Assembly (NCBI RefSeq): GCF_001544975.2
Contig: NZ_FCOG02000032.1
Location: 16,101 to 80,100, forward strand
Direction of reading: 5' to 3'
Length of the DNA stretch: 64,000 nt
DNA from: Caballeronia arationis
GTDB lineage: Bacteria; Pseudomonadota; Gammaproteobacteria; Burkholderiales; Burkholderiaceae
Shown here piece by piece: positions 61,807 through 64,000 of this stretch. The notes beneath the pieces are model-generated. The model saw nothing but the letters and a program-made list of their open reading frames with translations, made no database searches and was not told the DNA's origin. Numbering within the stretch: the first letter of the stretch is position 1; each line of letters starts with the position of its first letter. A program made the translations under genes and the position numbers.

Positions 61807-63912
61807 ATGACAAGAATTCCAAGGGTTCCATGGATGACGGCGTTCGTCGCACTGAGCGCGGTCGCGCTCACCGCCTGCAGCGATAGCGATGACAACAACA
61901 GCGCCCCAGCGAACAACACGCTGCCGAACTTCATCGCGGGATCGGTGAAGGCGCAGTCCTACGACGGCAACACCGACGACCTGCTGACCGCCGGCCTCGG
62001 CAAGACGGGCCTCGCCTCCGCGACGCCGCCGACGATCGCGAGCCCCGCGCAGCCGACCGCCGCCGAACTGCGGCGTCTTGCGATCTATTCGAACTACCGC
62101 GCGCTCGTCGACATGTCGGCGAACGGCGGCTACGGCCGTTTCTGGGGGCCGAACGTCGACCTGAACGGCAATGACACGCTCGGCGAGGGCAAGATCGCCG
62201 GCAAGGAATACCTCGCCTTTGCCGACGACGGCAGCGGCACGAAGAACGTGAGCCTGCTCGTGCAGATTCCTGCGAGCTTCAATCCGGACCAGCCGTGCAT
62301 CGTCACGGCGACGTCGTCGGGCTCGCGAGGCGTGTACGGCGCGATCTCCGCGGCGGGCGAGTGGGGGCTGAAGCGCGGTTGCGCGATCGCCTACACCGAC
62401 AAGGGCAGCGGCAACGGCGCGCACGAACTCGCGACGAACATCGTGACGCTGATCGACGGTACGCTGGCGGGCGCCAACGCCGCGGGCAAGTCGAGCGTTT
62501 TCACGGCGAACCTCGGTTCGGCCTCTGCATCGACGTTCAACACGAATTTCCCGAACCGCTACGCGTTCAAGCACGCGCACTCGCAGCAGAATCCCGAGAA
62601 GGATTGGGGCAACAACACGCTGCAGGCGATCCAGTTCGCGTACTGGGCGCTCAACGATTCGTACGGCACGCTCGACGGCACCACGCGCAAGGTCCGCTAT
62701 GGCAAAGGCAGCATCACGACGATCGCGGCCTCGGTGAGCAACGGCGGCGGCGCGTCGCTCGCGGCAGCCGAGCAGGACACCGACGGCTGGATCACCGCGG
62801 TCGTCGTCGGCGAGCCGCAGATCAACCTGAACCTGCCGTCGCAGGTGTCGGTGAGGCAGGGTGGCGTGGCGGTCGGCGCGTTCGGCTCGCCGCTCGCCGA
62901 CTACACGACGCTCGCGAACCTGCTGCAGCCATGCGCCGCGCTCGCGACCGCCGCGGCCGGGTCGCCGTATCTGTCGGCGCTGCCGCTCGTGACGACCAAC
63001 GCGATCCGCACGGCGCGCTGCGCGTCGCTCGCGGCGAGCGGGCTCGTCTCCGGCGGCGACACGCGGAGCCAGGCCAACGACGCGCTCGACAAGCTCCATC
63101 AGGCGGGCTATCAGTCCGATTCCGACACGCTGCAGGCGCCGATGTGGGATTCGCAGGCGGTGCCGGCGGTCGCGGTGACGTATGCGAATGCCTATATGCA
63201 GGCGAGCGTCGCCGACAACCTGTGCAACTTCAGCTTCGGCACGACCAACCCGCTGACCGGCGCGGCCGGCCTCACGCCGCTCGTCTCGCCGATGCTCACC
63301 GTGTTCGGCAACGGCAACGGCGTGCCGCCGACCAATGGCGTCAATCTCGTGTACAACGCGGGGACGTCGGGCGCGGCGGATCATCGCCTCGCGACCGCCG
63401 ACGCGAGCTTTGCGGGGGCGGTCTGCATGCGCACGCTCTGGACGACGGCCAATCCGACGATGGCGGCGAACGTGAACGCGATCCGCGTGAAGGCGAACCT
63501 GCGCGGCAAGCCCGCGATCATCGTGCAGGGACGCGCCGACGCGCTTGTGCCGATCAACCATGCGTCGCGTCCGTACCTCGGCGCGAACCAGGTGGCGGAA
63601 GGCAAGTCGAGCCAGCTCTCGCTCTACGAGATCACGAACGGGCAGCATTTCGATGCGTTCCTGAGCGTCGCGGGTTTCGATACGCGGTTCATTCCCCTGC
63701 ACTACTACAACATCCAGGCGCTGAACCTGATGTGGAGCCATCTGAAGAACGGCGCGGCGCTGCCGCCGTCGCAGGTGGTGCATACGACGCCGCGCGGCGG
63801 CACACCCGGCTCGGCGCCCGCGCTGACGACGGCCAATCTGCCGGCGATTTCGGCGAATCCGGGCGGCGATGCGATCAACGCGGCGGGTGGCGCGGTGAAC
63901 GTGCCGAACTGA
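61807..63912 (+). CDS. D-(-)-3-hydroxybutyrate oligomer hydrolase
   Basis: This 701-residue enzyme of the 3HBOH family hydrolyses oligomers of 3-hydroxybutyrate to monomer, completing breakdown of the storage polymer PHB. The N-terminus is a lipoprotein-like signal (VALSAVALTACSDSDDN), so it may be exported and lipid-anchored. The nucleophile serine is in AASVSNGGGASLAAAEQ, the family S-N-G-G-G motif. Other family segments are YGRFWGPNVDLNGNDTLGEG, IVTATSSGSRGVYGAIS and IIVQGRADALVPINHASRPYLG, the last near the catalytic Asp. Full length for the family (~700). It is monocistronic with its own terminator. Confidence 0.92.
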   Translation: MTRIPRVPWMTAFVALSAVALTACSDSDDNNSAPANNTLPNFIAGSVKAQSYDGNTDDLLTAGLGKTGLASATPPTIASPAQPTAAELRRLAIYSNYRALVDMSANGGYGRFWGPNVDLNGNDTLGEGKIAGKEYLAFADDGSGTKNVSLLVQIPASFNPDQPCIVTATSSGSRGVYGAISAAGEWGLKRGCAIAYTDKGSGNGAHELATNIVTLIDGTLAGANAAGKSSVFTANLGSASASTFNTNFPNRYAFKHAHSQQNPEKDWGNNTLQAIQFAYWALNDSYGTLDGTTRKVRYGKGSITTIAASVSNGGGASLAAAEQDTDGWITAVVVGEPQINLNLPSQVSVRQGGVAVGAFGSPLADYTTLANLLQPCAALATAAAGSPYLSALPLVTTNAIRTARCASLAASGLVSGGDTRSQANDALDKLHQAGYQSDSDTLQAPMWDSQAVPAVAVTYANAYMQASVADNLCNFSFGTTNPLTGAAGLTPLVSPMLTVFGNGNGVPPTNGVNLVYNAGTSGAADHRLATADASFAGAVCMRTLWTTANPTMAANVNAIRVKANLRGKPAIIVQGRADALVPINHASRPYLGANQVAEGKSSQLSLYEITNGQHFDAFLSVAGFDTRFIPLHYYNIQALNLMWSHLKNGAALPPSQVVHTTPRGGTPGSAPALTTANLPAISANPGGDAINAAGGAVNVPN

Positions 63913-63938
63913 TCCGCCGCTGGGTCGCAACGTGAAGC

Positions 63939-63973
63939 AAGCCGTTCGCCCTTTGCGGGGCGAACGGCTTTTT
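63939..63973 (+). terminator. Terminator after the 3HB-oligomer hydrolase gene
   Basis: An 11-bp perfect stem (GCCGTTCGCCC 63941-63951 with GGGCGAACGGC 63958-63968) with a six-base loop is followed by five T. It lies 28 bases beyond the stop. Confidence 0.9.
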
Positions 63974-64000
63974 CGCTTTGGGATCGGCGGGCGCATCGCC

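Overview
The window looks like part of a chromosome from a Burkholderiaceae bacterium of the Burkholderia / Paraburkholderia / Caballeronia type. The evidence is uniformly GC-rich codon usage, familiar Burkholderia gene sets (RND efflux, hmgA-fahA, xdhABC, a 3-hydroxybutyrate-oligomer hydrolase, a second Hfq) and a large inverted-repeat intergenic element of a kind I associate with this group. Almost everything is housekeeping or catabolic. I see no phage, integrase, IS element, CRISPR array, rRNA or tRNA.

Layout. 1-4.4 kb: the end of an RND multidrug efflux operon (permease cut by the window edge, then its outer-membrane lipoprotein channel) closed by a terminator. 4.5-8.1 kb: a Tat-exported PhoX-type phosphatase and a purine (NCS2) permease. 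8.5-13.2 kb: a xylulokinase-like kinase and a mannose/lyxose-isomerase-like AGE protein, then the glutathione-dependent formaldehyde pair frmA-frmB. 13.2-13.9 kb: a ~640 bp inverted-repeat element. 13.9-17.0 kb: zur-znuA-znuC-znuB zinc uptake. 17.2-28.0 kb: a polyol catabolic island with two facing operons, SDR polyol dehydrogenase-smoEFG-HAD-smoK (+) and dalD-xylB-SorC regulator (-). The two promoters share a nearly identical 32-bp block. 28.2-29.0 kb: a degenerate EAL protein. 29.3-31.9 kb: hmgA-fahA (tyrosine/homogentisate breakdown). 31.9-34.3 kb: two MFS exporters. 35.1-41.1 kb: the four-gene ligase-associated DNA repair operon (exonuclease, ATP-dependent ligase, Lhr-type helicase, PdeM phosphoesterase), every junction an ATGA overlap. 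41.3-43.8 kb: a small FiwA-like protein, ldhA and its LysR regulator. 43.8-47.7 kb: an AT-rich leader and two tandem AspT-type transporters. 47.8-50.1 kb: an aldo/keto reductase, a small unknown protein and a divergent Hfq paralogue. 50.1-56.0 kb: an MFS transporter divergent from xdhA-xdhB-xdhC, where xdhC lacks its N-terminal domain. 56.0-56.7 kb: a Gp49/HigA-like toxin-antitoxin module with a frameshifted toxin. 56.7-64 kb: LysR regulator, DsbA-fold isomerase, orphan TAXI-type binding protein, BON protein and a 3HB-oligomer hydrolase.

How the genes work together: the polyol island imports sorbitol/mannitol/arabitol-like polyols, oxidises them to ketoses and phosphorylates D-xylulose; the AGE protein plus the first kinase could feed D-lyxose into the same product. 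The zinc operon carries its own repressor. The repair operon forms one translationally coupled unit. The least conventional points are the shared polyol promoter block, the truncated xdhC, the broken toxin behind a 26-bp perfect palindrome with an apparently leaderless start, and the Hfq paralogue with altered RNA-contact residues.
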